This document shows positions 25,646 through 34,109 of a DNA stretch of 64,000 nt, in pieces. The position numbers were made by a program, and so were the translations under genes. The stretch is from positions 62,001 to 126,000 of the forward strand of contig NZ_SMRU01000010.1 in NCBI RefSeq assembly GCF_004354015.1, read 5' to 3'. This DNA is from Arthrobacter terricola. Lineage in GTDB: Bacteria; Actinomycetota; Actinomycetes; Actinomycetales; Micrococcaceae. Below the pieces are notes generated by a model. The model was not told the DNA's origin. It saw only the letters and a list, made by a program, of their open reading frames with translations, and searched no databases. Each line of letters begins with the position of its first letter. Position 1 is the first letter of the stretch.

Positions 25646-25660
25646 GGAATAACGTATTCC
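25646..25660. promoter_or_regulatory. GGAATA-N3-TATTCC dyad upstream of phoH
   Basis: Perfect 6+3+6 dyad 145 bases before the phoH start, in the only AT-rich stretch of the 264-base gap between phoH and the prenyltransferase gene. Candidate operator. The rest of the gap shows one GC-rich hairpin near 25517-25534. Confidence 0.35.
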
Positions 25661-25765
25661 GGGGCAATTACATTTCCGGTGACCGCAAACGGCGATTCGC
25701 GTAGACAGCGTGTGAACTTCCCGTGAACGCGGGATCACGCCGTTGTCACCGCCGCGACACCGTGG

Positions 25766-26539
25766 TCAGGTACCGTATCGGCGCTGGCGGCCTGCGTAGT
25801 CGCGCAATGCGCGCAGGAAATCGATCTTCCGGAACGCGGGCCAGAGCGCCTCGCAAAAGTAGAACTCGCTGTAGGCACTTTGCCACATGAGGAACCCGGA
25901 CAGTCGCTGCTCGCCGGAGGTGCGGATCACGAGGTCGGGATCGGGCTGGCCGCGGGTGTAGAGGAACCGTGAGATGTCGTCCACCGAGAGTTCATCCGCG
26001 ACCGCGGACATGTCCCGGCCGTGCGCGACGGCGTCGTGCAGCAGTTCGCGGACGGCGTCGACGATCTCGCGGCGGCCCCCGTACCCGACGGCGACATTCA
26101 CGTGGACCTTCTCGCGCACGGGCGTGCGGGCGGTGAGTTTATTGAGGCGCTCGGCCAGGTAGTCGGGCAGGAGCTCCGGCGCACCCATGGCGTGGACCGA
26201 AATATCGGCGTCTTCGTCGAGCCGGTCGAGGGTGTTGGCGATGATCCCCATGAGGAGTTCGAGCTCTTCCCCGGAACGGTTCATGTTGTCCGTCGAGAGC
26301 ATGTACAGCGTGACTACTTTGACGCCAAGTTCCTGGCACCAGCCGAGGAATTCGTGGATCTTGTCCGCGCCCGCTTGGTGGCCTTCGCTGGTGGGAGCGT
26401 TGAATTGCCGGGCCCACCGGCGATTGCCGTCAACCATGACTCCGATGTGGCGGGGAATCTTGTCCTGTTCCAGGGAACGGAGCAATTTGCGCTCGTAGAA
26501 GCCATAAAGGAACCCGGGCAACTCCATCCGGACACTCAC
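25766..26539 (-). CDS. Cis-prenyltransferase (short-chain Z-FPP / isoprenyl transferase type)
   Basis: A 257-residue enzyme that condenses isopentenyl diphosphate in cis to make polyprenyl carriers for cell-wall precursors. The diphosphate-binding motif is HIGVMVDGNRRWAR (Asp37). The C-terminus has RTSGEQRLSGFLMWQSAYSE and FLRALRDYAGR. Sequence and context (next to hemolysin III and the DUF255 gene) match M. tuberculosis Rv1086, which makes Z,E-farnesyl diphosphate, better than the long-chain UppS (from memory). AGGAAG lies upstream of the GTG at 26539. A long-chain paralogue would be expected elsewhere. Confidence 0.93.
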   Translation of the reverse strand: MSVRMELPGFLYGFYERKLLRSLEQDKIPRHIGVMVDGNRRWARQFNAPTSEGHQAGADKIHEFLGWCQELGVKVVTLYMLSTDNMNRSGEELELLMGIIANTLDRLDEDADISVHAMGAPELLPDYLAERLNKLTARTPVREKVHVNVAVGYGGRREIVDAVRELLHDAVAHGRDMSAVADELSVDDISRFLYTRGQPDPDLVIRTSGEQRLSGFLMWQSAYSEFYFCEALWPAFRKIDFLRALRDYAGRQRRYGT

Positions 26540-26750
26540 CTGACTTCCTGGGCACAGAACAGCGGAAAACTACGACGGCGGCGGGCCGGTGGGGCTGGTG
26601 GCCCCGGCCAAACTGCTATCGCCACCTACGGACCCGTGCCGCAGGTGCACCACCAAGGCTACCTTCCCAAGCTGACCGGTCGGCGCATGCGGGGGTTTGC
26701 GTCAAACGGCCAATGGCGTTACTCGCGGGTAACTTTGGTCGGCTGAGGGG

Positions 26751-26756
26751 TACCCT
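26751..26756 (+). promoter_or_regulatory. -10 box, leaderless promoter of the hemolysin III gene
   Basis: TACCCT, six bases before the second of two adjacent ATGs (26763). A GTTAC-N6-GTAAC dyad lies upstream at 26718-26733. Confidence 0.5.
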
Positions 26757-26762
26757 TGAATG

Positions 26763-27413
26763 ATGTTGGAGCAGCCCACCCTCGAGCCACTCAAACCGAC
26801 GTGGCGCGGTTGGATACATGCCGTCGCGACGCCTTTCGCCATAGCCGCGGGCATTGTGCTGGTGGCCGTCGCGCCGACGACGGACCGGAAAATCGTCTCG
26901 GCCATCTACGCCCTCACAGGCGCCCTCCTCTTCGGCGTGTCGGCCGTGTACCACCGCGGCACATGGAAACCGCGGACCAAAGCGATCCTCAAGCGCCTGG
27001 ACCACACCAACATCATGCTGGTCATCGCGGGCAGTTACACGCCTTTGTCCTGGGTGCTTCTGGCACGGCCGAGGGCCGAGCTCGTGTTGTGGATGATCTG
27101 GTCAGGGGCGTTGCTTGGGGTCTTGTTCCGGGTTTTGTGGACGGGTGCTCCCCGCTGGCTCTACGTGCCCATCTATGTGGCCCTCGGTTGCAGCGCCGTC
27201 ATCTTCTTGCCCGAATTCTTCGCAGCTAACTCCGCCGCCTCGATCCTGATTTGCGTCGGCGGTGCACTCTACATCGCCGGAGCAGTGTTCTACGGCATCA
27301 AGAGGCCCAACTTCAGTCCAGCGAATTTCGGCTTCCACGAGTTGTTCCACGCCTTCACGGTCCTGGCGTTCGCAGCGCACTTCGTGGCGATCATGATGGC
27401 CGTGCTGAGTTAG
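26763..27413 (+). CDS. Hemolysin III / PAQR family membrane protein
   Basis: A 216-residue protein with seven predicted membrane helices. Family residues include AVYHRGTWKP, LDHTNIMLVIAGSYTP and FGFHELFHAFTVLAFAAHF, which carry the conserved His, Asp and Ser set of the PAQR hydrolase-like core. Bacterial members are often called hemolysin III, but the physiological role is uncertain. Two ATGs are adjacent (26760 and 26763); the -10 box spacing favours the second. Divergent from the cis-prenyltransferase gene and convergent with the DUF255 gene, an order also found in mycobacteria (Rv1084-Rv1086). Confidence 0.9.
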   Translation: MLEQPTLEPLKPTWRGWIHAVATPFAIAAGIVLVAVAPTTDRKIVSAIYALTGALLFGVSAVYHRGTWKPRTKAILKRLDHTNIMLVIAGSYTPLSWVLLARPRAELVLWMIWSGALLGVLFRVLWTGAPRWLYVPIYVALGCSAVIFLPEFFAANSAASILICVGGALYIAGAVFYGIKRPNFSPANFGFHELFHAFTVLAFAAHFVAIMMAVLS

Positions 27414-27418
27414 CTACC

Positions 27419-29652
27419 CTAACCCGTCCCGCCCGGCGCCGAATCTTCCGCCATGGCCTGTAGGCGGGCCGCCAGTTCCTCGACGGAGCCAACAGGCAGG
27501 TCGCAGACCATCCCGCGGCACAAGTACACCTGGGGTGAGCCGTCGGCGGCAGGCAAGCGCGACTCCAGCAGCGGCACCTCAGGTTCCCGACGCCCGGTCC
27601 CCGGCAGGCCGCCGTCGTCGTCTGCTTGGGCCGGTTCACCGGCCTGGACGGCCACGACCATTCCGGGGCTCGGCGACGACAGGAGGGCGCGGTGGAGCTC
27701 CCGCTGCCGCTGACCGGACGGACCGGACACTGCTGCCTCGACCGGGCCGGCGACGGCCGCTTGGGCGGTCGCGAGCAACCATCCGGCCACCCTCGGGGCG
27801 CGCGAGGCCAGCGGAGGCAGGACGGAGAGGATGTTGCCTGCCATCGTCCGGTGCTCGTGCGAGCCCGAATATGCGGCGTAAGCCAAGAGCACGCCGGCGA
27901 AGGCAGACGCCCCGCTCGGAGCCGCGTTATCGAAAGGATCCAGCCCCGTGTGCTGCCCTTGGGCGTTGAAGACCTGGGCAGATTCGCCCACGGAGTCGGC
28001 CAGCCTGCCGTCCACGACAAAACGGGCGCAGGCTTCCCGGATCAACGTCTCCGCGAAGCGGTACCAACGCCGTTCCCCGGTGACGGCGTAAAGGGCGAGG
28101 AATCCTTCCGCGCAAAAGGCATAGTCTTCGAGCAAGCCGCCGATGCCCCGGGCGACGCCGTCGTGCGAGACCCGCATCAACACGGGCTCGCCGCCTGCCG
28201 CGGGCGGACGCCAATGCACTCGCACCAAGTAATCGGCGATGTTTCCCGCGGCCGCGACGAGCTCCGGCCGGTCAAGGACCGCTCCGGCCTCGGCGAGCCC
28301 GGCGATGGCCAAGCCGTTCCAGCCGGCCACCACTTTGTCGTCGCGGTCCGGCTGGGGGCGCACGGAACGGGCCGCCTGAAGGGCTGGCCGGACACGGTTC
28401 CATAGCCGCGATTCCGAGCCCGAGAGGTGCCTGCCCGGGTGCAGCGGCGAACCGAGGGTCGAAACCGTGCCGCGCTGGCCGACATTCATGAACTGCGCCA
28501 CTGCCGCGCCGTCGCCCGGCCCAAGTGCCTCTTCGAGGCCTTCAGGGGTCCACAGGTACGACGCCCCTTCATGGTGCACACCATCCACCACAGTGTCGGC
28601 GTCAAGCGAGGACGCGAGCCCTCCCGGCGCTGCGGACCCGCCCACACCGAGCGAGTCGAGCATCCAGTCGGCAACCCGCGACGCCACCGCAGCGGCTTCC
28701 GCAGCGGGCAGGACCCAGTCGCCCTCCAGCCGAGCCCAGTGCGTGTAGACGCGGAGCAGCTGCGCATTGTCGTACAGCATCTTCTCGAAATGCGGTACGG
28801 ACCAATCGGCCGTGACCGAATACCGCGCGAACCCGCCGTCGAGTTGGTCGCACAAAGCTGAGCGCGCCATCGCGGCGAGTGTCCGCCCCGCCAGGTCCCG
28901 GGCGGCGTCGGAAGTCTCGGAAGGGACCGCCGCGTGGCGGACCAGGAACTCAAGAACCGCCGACGGCGGGAACTTGGGAGCGTTGCCGAAGCCACCGCCG
29001 TCGGGATCCTCAGAGCGGGCAAGGAGCCGCACGGCCTCCGAGAGCAGCTTGCGGTCCACCGCGGGCGGGGGGCCGTCCACGGAAACCGCGGTGGAAAGCT
29101 GCGCCTCGGCCATGCCGGCCGCGAGCCCCCGCGCGTTCTGTTCGACGGCGTCCCGGCGTTCCAGCCACGCTTCCCGGACCGCTTCGAGGACTTGCAGGAA
29201 AGACGGCCGGCCGGGCTGGGGCTTCGGCGGAAAGTAAGTGCCCGCGTGGAACGCGAGACCTTCGGGAGTCAGGAAGACCGACATCGGCCAGCCTCCCTCG
29301 CCGCTGATCGCCTGGGTGGCCGCCATGTAGATCGCGTCCACGTCCGGCCGTTCTTCGCGGTCCACCTTGATGGCCACGAAGTTGGCGTTCAGGTAGTCCG
29401 CGGTCTCCTGGTCTTCGAACGACTCGTGGGCCATGACGTGGCACCAGTGGCACGCGGCGTAGCCGATGGAGAGGAAGACGGGGACGTCACGGTGGCAAAA
29501 GCGAAGGCTTCGTCCCCGAAGGGGCGCCAATGCACCGGATTGTGCGCGTGCTGGCGCAGGTAGGCGGACGGTTCGGAACCGAGGGCGTTCGAAGCCCCCG
29601 GCCATTCCTTGGCTGTGCCCTGCTCAGCGGGCTCCGGCGCCGGCATCGCCAT
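27419..29652 (-). pseudogene. DUF255 thioredoxin-domain protein (YyaL/SSP411 type), frameshifted
   Basis: A conserved protein of about 745 residues with an N-terminal thioredoxin-like domain and a long alpha-barrel region like GlcNAc 2-epimerase. The start region (ATG at 29652) reads [20 protein letters not shown] then GDEAFAFA in one frame. The continuation [20 protein letters not shown] is in another frame, so one base is lost or gained between about 29486 and 29503. The rest to 27419 is intact, with the CHWCHVM motif, VDREERPDVDAIYM and GGWPMSVFLTPEG. A single sequencing error would produce the same picture; otherwise the N-terminal 53 residues are uncoupled. It overlaps the small gene upstream by 29 bases. 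Confidence 0.8.
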
Positions 29653-29902
29653 CGTTTTCCACGTCGGATACGCCGCCCGTTTCGGCGGCCAGGCGCGCTT
29701 CCTCAACCTGGGCGCGGTACCGGACCCGGCGGATACGGCGGACCATGTCCACAATCAGGAAGGTGGTCAGCACAACAATGAAGGCTGTCAGGACGAATCC
29801 CCAGGTTCCCGGGGTCACCTGGTCTTCCGACAAGCCGGGGCGCAGCGACGGCGTCGGGGAAGGCGACGGGGTCGCGGCCAGGGCAATGAGAAAGTGCTGC
29901 AC
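29624..29902 (-). CDS. Small single-pass membrane protein
   Basis: A 92-residue protein with a proline/serine-rich N-terminus, one membrane helix (about residues 33-54, [20 protein letters not shown]) and a basic then acidic cytoplasmic tail ([15 protein letters not shown]). Function unknown. AGAAGG lies nine bases before the GTG at 29902. It sits between mca and the DUF255 gene, the position of Rv1083 in M. tuberculosis (from memory), so the small size and topology look conserved. Confidence 0.8.
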   Translation of the reverse strand: MQHFLIALAATPSPSPTPSLRPGLSEDQVTPGTWGFVLTAFIVVLTTFLIVDMVRRIRRVRYRAQVEEARLAAETGGVSDVENDGDAGAGAR

Positions 29903-29982
29903 GGTTCAAACCTTCTGTGGGAGTTCCAGGCTTTGGGGGTTCCAGGAGCGAATTCTACGTAGGATAGAAAACGCCGGCCCTC

Positions 29983-30888
29983 CTATCTTAGCCCCGCGAA
30001 CAGGTCCTTTTCCGGCAGTTCCGGAGGAATGCTCGAGTGGATCAGGGTGTAATCCTCCCAGGGCCAGGCCTTGCGCTGCATGTCGGGCGACACCGCGAAA
30101 AAGAAGCCGAGCGGATCGATCTGGGTTTGGTGCGCCCGGAGGGCATCGTCCCGGGCCTCGAAAAAGTCACCGCATTCAACCTGGGTGGTTGTCGGGTTGG
30201 CGTTTCTTGGCGGCGTGTGGCCTTCGGCGTCCGCCTCGAGCCAGGCGGCAAGCCGTTCGGCGTACGGCGATTGAAGTCCCGCTTCCTCAAGGGCGAAGTG
30301 CAACGCGCGGAACCGCTCAGGGCTAAAAGCACGGTCGTAGTACAACTTGCTCGGTGCCCAACTCTCGCCGGTCCCCGGATAACGCGTTGGGTCGCCGGCT
30401 GCGTGGAATGCTTCAACCGCGACCTTGTGGGCCATTACGTGGTCCGGGTGCGGGTAGCCGCCGTTTTCGTCGTAGCTCACAATGACGTGCGGCTTGAAGG
30501 TGCGGACCAGGCGGACCAACGGCGCGGCGGCGCGCTGGAGCGGCTGGAGCGCGAAGCAACCCGGCGGAAGCGGGGGCATCGGCTCACCCTCCGGCAGGCC
30601 GGAGTCCACGAAACCGAGCCAACGCTGCTTGACTCCCAGCACCGCGGCCGCCGCATCCATCTCAAGGCGGCGGGCGCCGGCCATGTCCCGTTTCGGATGC
30701 GGCGCGGACTCCATGGCAGGGTTCTGGATGTCTCCCCGGGAACCGTCCGTGCACGTGGCCACCATGACGTCGACTCCGGAAGCGGCATACATCGCCATGG
30801 TCGCGGCGCCCTTGCTCGATTCGTCGTCCGGGTGCGCGTGGACTGCGAGCAACCTCAACTGCGGGGTGGTGCTGGTGGATGTGCTCAT
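29983..30888 (-). CDS. mca: Mycothiol S-conjugate amidase
   Basis: A 301-residue zinc amidase that cleaves mycothiol S-conjugates, releasing a mercapturic acid for export and recycling GlcN-Ins, in thiol-based detoxification. The PIG-L/LmbE metal motif is VHAHPDDESSKGAA (His19, Asp22 from this start), with ENGGYPHPDH supplying the third ligand. The RAHQTQIDPLGFFF stretch near the C-terminus is typical of Mca rather than MshB. Possible starts are ATG 30888 (GAGG 11 bases upstream) and ATG 30924 (AAGG 4 bases upstream). I give the shorter one, which agrees with homologues. Presence of Mca shows this organism makes mycothiol. Confidence 0.93.
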   Translation of the reverse strand: MSTSTSTTPQLRLLAVHAHPDDESSKGAATMAMYAASGVDVMVATCTDGSRGDIQNPAMESAPHPKRDMAGARRLEMDAAAAVLGVKQRWLGFVDSGLPEGEPMPPLPPGCFALQPLQRAAAPLVRLVRTFKPHVIVSYDENGGYPHPDHVMAHKVAVEAFHAAGDPTRYPGTGESWAPSKLYYDRAFSPERFRALHFALEEAGLQSPYAERLAAWLEADAEGHTPPRNANPTTTQVECGDFFEARDDALRAHQTQIDPLGFFFAVSPDMQRKAWPWEDYTLIHSSIPPELPEKDLFAGLR

Positions 30889-30912
30889 CCGGAACGGTTC
30901 CTCTTTCTGCGG

Positions 30913-30934
30913 TGTTGCCTTCATGTTGCCTTCA
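30913..30934. repeat. 11-bp tandem duplication in the mca leader
   Basis: TGTTGCCTTCA twice in a row. On the minus strand it duplicates an ATG and AAGG, creating a four-codon mini-frame ATG-AAG-GCA-ACA-TGA (30935-30921) whose stop overlaps the ATG at 30924. Confidence 0.8.
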
Positions 30935-31004
30935 TGCACTGGACGTTTTCGGGCTCCCCGGAACGCCATCTCCGGCCGTGTGCGCCGAGGCTCCGGAAGG
31001 CCAC

Positions 31005-31010
31005 TAAACT
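31005..31010 (+). promoter_or_regulatory. -10 box, leaderless promoter of the DUF4307 gene
   Basis: TAAACT, six bases (AGGTGG) before the GTG at 31017. Confidence 0.5.
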
Positions 31011-31016
31011 AGGTGG

Positions 31017-31469
31017 GTGACTTCGGAGGACCCATCGGGCACGGCGCTGCCGGCAACTACCAGCCTAGCCAATCGCTACGGCGGCCAAAAGCGCGCCTTC
31101 GGGGGTAAAACCAGGCGCAACATTTTGATTGCCGGCATCCTTGTGGCCATCGGACTCCTGGCCTGGATCACCATGGCCCCCTCCGGGCCCTCCGTTTCCT
31201 ACAAGGACGTGGGTTACAGCTCAACGGATGCCACCCAGTCCGAAGCAGACTTCCAGGTCACCAAGGATCCCGGCGCCACGGCGAAGTGCGCCGTGAAGGC
31301 CCTGGATTCCACGTTCGGGGTGGTCGGTTGGAAGATTGTTGTGATCGGCCCGAACGACCCCAAGGCCAGCGCCGACGGGGGCCAGACAACTATCCACAGG
31401 ACAGTCCTGCGGACCGAATCGCAGGCCGTCTCCGCCTCCGTGGACAATTGCTGGATCGACGGCAAATAA
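31017..31469 (+). CDS. DUF4307 family membrane protein
   Basis: A 150-residue actinobacterial protein with one membrane helix (about residues 35-52, ILIAGILVAIGLLAWITM) and an extracytoplasmic domain ending in VSASVDNCWIDGK. Two cysteines could form a disulfide outside the cell. Function is unknown. It is divergent from mca and followed by greA, the same arrangement as Rv1080c-Rv1082 in M. tuberculosis (from memory). Confidence 0.88.
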   Translation: MTSEDPSGTALPATTSLANRYGGQKRAFGGKTRRNILIAGILVAIGLLAWITMAPSGPSVSYKDVGYSSTDATQSEADFQVTKDPGATAKCAVKALDSTFGVVGWKIVVIGPNDPKASADGGQTTIHRTVLRTESQAVSASVDNCWIDGK

Positions 31470-31497
31470 CAAACCTGTGACCCGCGACTCAGTCAGC

Positions 31498-31526
31498 TTG
31501 GGTTCGCCCACTTGATTGACTACACT
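31498..31526 (+). promoter_or_regulatory. Candidate greA promoter
   Basis: TTGGGT (31498-31503), a 17-base spacer and TACACT (31521-31526), giving a leader of about 90 bases before greA. Confidence 0.45.
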
Positions 31527-31542
31527 GGATCAATACCTCGAC

Positions 31543-31599
31543 CCCGCTGAGTTTGTTGCTGAGTTCCACGAGTGGCCAACACCAGCGGGTTTTTGTTTG
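31543..31599 (+). promoter_or_regulatory. Terminator-like hairpin in the greA leader
   Basis: CCCGCTG (31543-31549) pairs with CAGCGGG (31583-31589), which is followed by TTTTTGTTTG. The hairpin with a T-tract lies between the candidate promoter and the AGGAG of greA, so it could act as an attenuator. It might instead terminate read-through from DUF4307. Confidence 0.45.
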
Positions 31600-31621
31600 T
31601 CGGATCCATAAGGAGAAGTCC

Positions 31622-32116
31622 GTGTCGACCACCAACAGCGCACCTGCAGCTTGGCTTACCCAGGACGCATTTGACCGCCTGAAGGCAGAGCTGGACCACC
31701 TTTCCGGCCCTGGCCGCGCCGAAATCGTGCAGAAGATCGAAGCCGCCCGCCAGGAAGGCGACCTCAAGGAAAACGGCGGATACCACGCCGCGAAGGAAGA
31801 ACAGGGCAAGATCGAAGCCCGCATCCGCCAGTTGACCGTGCTCTTGCGCGATGCCCAGGTCGGCGAAGCTCCGGCCGACGACGGAATTGTCGAGCCCGGC
31901 ATGCTCGTCGTGGCACGTATCGCCGGCGACGAAGAAACGTTCCTCCTCGGATCCCGCGAAATCGCCGGCGATTCCGATCTCAACGTCTTCAGCGAGAAGT
32001 CGCCGCTCGGCGTTGCCATCATCGGCCACAAGGAAGGCGAGAAGCTGAGCTACGTCGCCCCGAACGGCAAGGAAATCCCGGTGGAGATCGTTTCCGCCAA
32101 GCCGTTCTCCGGCTAG
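31622..32116 (+). CDS. greA: Transcription elongation factor GreA
   Basis: A 164-residue factor that enters the RNA polymerase secondary channel and promotes cleavage of backtracked transcripts. The N-terminal coiled coil (about residues 8-80) has ARQEGDLKENGGYHAAKEEQ with the acidic tip residues. The C-terminal FKBP-like domain ends with SPLGVAIIGHKEGEK and VSAKPF. AGGAG stands before the GTG at 31622, so upstream in-frame starts are not used. A T-tailed hairpin follows. Confidence 0.97.
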   Translation: MSTTNSAPAAWLTQDAFDRLKAELDHLSGPGRAEIVQKIEAARQEGDLKENGGYHAAKEEQGKIEARIRQLTVLLRDAQVGEAPADDGIVEPGMLVVARIAGDEETFLLGSREIAGDSDLNVFSEKSPLGVAIIGHKEGEKLSYVAPNGKEIPVEIVSAKPFSG

Positions 32117-32149
32117 CTTGCCTTCCTGCCTAGCAGCCTCAAAGCACGA

Positions 32150-32181
32150 CGCCGGCCCTCCCGTTCGCGGGAAGGCCGGCG
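32150..32181 (+). terminator. Rho-independent-like terminator after greA
   Basis: CGCCGGCCCTCCCG / CGGGAAGGCCGGCG, one mismatch in 14 pairs, TTCG tetraloop, followed by TTTTCGTTTTC. It separates greA from the convergent rhomboid gene. Confidence 0.85.
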
Positions 32182-32233
32182 TTTTCGTTTTCCGGCGCTT
32201 TCGTTTTCCGGAGTCTGGTGACCGGCGGCTTTG

Positions 32234-32854
32234 CTACGCCGTGGGCGCTTCGGGCCGCCGCGGGCGCAGGAGTACCGCGGCCACGACTCCCCCGATTGCG
32301 CCGCCTAGGTGGGCTTGCCACGAGACGATGCCCATGACTGTGGGCAGCATTCCGAACAAGATCCCGCCATAAGCGAGGAACAACACCACGGAGAGCAGGA
32401 TCTGCCACCAACTGCGGTTGAAGAATCCCCTCACCAAAAGGAAGGCGAAGAGACCGAAAACCAGCCCTGACGCGCCAACGGTCACCCCGCCGGTACCGAA
32501 GAACCACACTGCGAGGCCCGAACCGAGCCAACTGAAGGCCAGCGCCGTCAGGAACACCCGCAATCCGGACAGGAACACCAGGAAGCCGAAGATGATCAGC
32601 GGCAACGCGTTGGAGAGCAGGTGGCCGAAGCTGGCGTGCAGGAGCGGAAAAGTCAGGATGTCGAAGATTCCGTCCAGGCGGCGCGGGCGCAGGCCGAACG
32701 TCCGGTTGAGGCTGCCGAACATCATGGTGTTGAGGACTTCGATCACCGCGAGCAGGGCGACGAAGCCGACCATGAACAGCAGTCCTCCGCGGGCGCGCCT
32801 CGCCAGTGAATCCTTGCCTGGCGAGGGCGCGTCACCGTTCGGGTAAAGGGCCAT
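32234..32854 (-). CDS. Rhomboid-family intramembrane serine protease
   Basis: A 206-residue membrane protein with six predicted helices. The catalytic serine is in VTVGASGLVFGLF (GxSG) and the histidine in SWQAHLGGAIGG in the last helix; FGHLLSNALPL carries the usual His and Asn of the second helix region. It should cleave membrane-spanning substrates, none of which can be inferred. It follows ilvA by 13 bases on the same strand. Confidence 0.93.
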   Translation of the reverse strand: MALYPNGDAPSPGKDSLARRARGGLLFMVGFVALLAVIEVLNTMMFGSLNRTFGLRPRRLDGIFDILTFPLLHASFGHLLSNALPLIIFGFLVFLSGLRVFLTALAFSWLGSGLAVWFFGTGGVTVGASGLVFGLFAFLLVRGFFNRSWWQILLSVVLFLAYGGILFGMLPTVMGIVSWQAHLGGAIGGVVAAVLLRPRRPEAPTA

Positions 32855-32867
32855 GGCCGTCTGCCGC

Positions 32868-34106
32868 TTAGTGGACCACGATGGGGTGGAAGCCCTCGGC
32901 CCTCAAAGCGGCGAGGACTTGCTCACTGTGCTCGTGGCCCTTCGTTTCCAGGTTGATCGTGATGGAGACGTCGCCCATGCTGATCGCGCCGCCCACCCTC
33001 GTGTGGTCCAGGCCCGTCACGTTGGCATCGTTCTCGGCGATGATGCGGGCGATGGTGGCCAAGGAACCGGGCCGGTCATCCAGCATCATGCGGACGGTCA
33101 TGAACCGTCCGGCGGCGGAGAGGCCGCGCTGGATCACCTTGAGCATCAACATGGGGTCGATATTGCCGCCCGAGAGGATCACCGCGGTGGTGCCCGGATT
33201 CTCGATCTTGCCGTCCATCAGCGCGGCGACGCCCACGGCGCCGGCTGGCTCCACCACCATCTTTGCCCGCTCGAGCAGGAAGATGAGCGCCCGTGCCAGG
33301 GAATCCTCGCTCACTGTGACGACGTCGTCCACGAGCTCGCGGATGATACTGAACGGCAACTGGCCGGGCCGTCCGACCGCGATGCCGTCCGCCATCGTGG
33401 AAACCTTCTTGAGCGGCACCAGGGCGTCTGCGGCGAGCGACGGCGGGTAGGCGGCGGCGTTTTCCGCCTGCACTCCGATGATCCGGATCTCGCGGCCGAG
33501 TTCACGAGCGCGCGACTTGATTGCGACGGCGACTCCGGCGAGCAAGCCGCCGCCACCCACGCCCATCAGGACGGTGTCGACGTTCGGGACCTGGTCCAGG
33601 ACTTCGAGGCCGACGGTGCCTTGGCCCGCTACGACGTCCACGTTGTCGAAGGGGTGGACGAACACAGCGCCGGTTTCGTTGGCGTAGCGCTGGGCTTCGG
33701 CAAGTGCTTCGTCCACGTTGTGGCCGTGGAGGACCACTTCGGCACCGTGGCTGCGCGTCGCGGACAGCTTGGGCAGCGCGACGCCGAGCGGCATGTAGAT
33801 GCGTGCGTTGATTCCCAGGGATTTCGCCGCAACCGCAACGCCTTGCGCGTGGTTGCCTGCGGAGGCAGCAACGACGCCCCGCTTCTTTTCCTCGTCGGAC
33901 AGCCGGGCCATGCGCACATAGGCGCCGCGGACCTTGAAGGAGCCGGCGCGCTGAAGGTTTTCGCACTTGAAGAAGACTTCGCCGCCAACCATGGCGCCGA
34001 GGGCCCGTGAGGACTCGATGGGAGTCTTGGTAATAATGCCCTCGAGCAGCTCCCGCGCCTTAAGGACATCGTCCAGCGTGACGGGCAGGGTGTCGAGGGT
34101 ATTCAC
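32868..34106 (-). CDS. ilvA: Threonine ammonia-lyase with ACT domain
   Basis: A 412-residue PLP enzyme making 2-oxobutanoate from threonine, the first step to isoleucine. The PLP lysine is Lys58 in RAGSFKVRGAY; ASAGNHAQGVA and GVGGGGLLAG are the PLP-binding segments. A single C-terminal ACT domain begins at about residue 335 (MTVRMMLDDRPGSLATIARI). This is the 400-residue form common in actinobacteria; it may be biosynthetic or catabolic, since the tandem ACT-like domain of E. coli IlvA is missing. It follows an AI-2E family gene by three bases. Confidence 0.93.
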   Translation of the reverse strand: MNTLDTLPVTLDDVLKARELLEGIITKTPIESSRALGAMVGGEVFFKCENLQRAGSFKVRGAYVRMARLSDEEKKRGVVAASAGNHAQGVAVAAKSLGINARIYMPLGVALPKLSATRSHGAEVVLHGHNVDEALAEAQRYANETGAVFVHPFDNVDVVAGQGTVGLEVLDQVPNVDTVLMGVGGGGLLAGVAVAIKSRARELGREIRIIGVQAENAAAYPPSLAADALVPLKKVSTMADGIAVGRPGQLPFSIIRELVDDVVTVSEDSLARALIFLLERAKMVVEPAGAVGVAALMDGKIENPGTTAVILSGGNIDPMLMLKVIQRGLSAAGRFMTVRMMLDDRPGSLATIARIIAENDANVTGLDHTRVGGAISMGDVSITINLETKGHEHSEQVLAALRAEGFHPIVVH

Positions 34107-34109
34107 GGG

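Noticed and set aside
29486..29503. Programmed ribosomal frameshift in the DUF255 gene.
   Set aside because: There is no slippery heptamer, downstream pseudoknot-like structure or known precedent in the family. A mutation or sequencing error is simpler.
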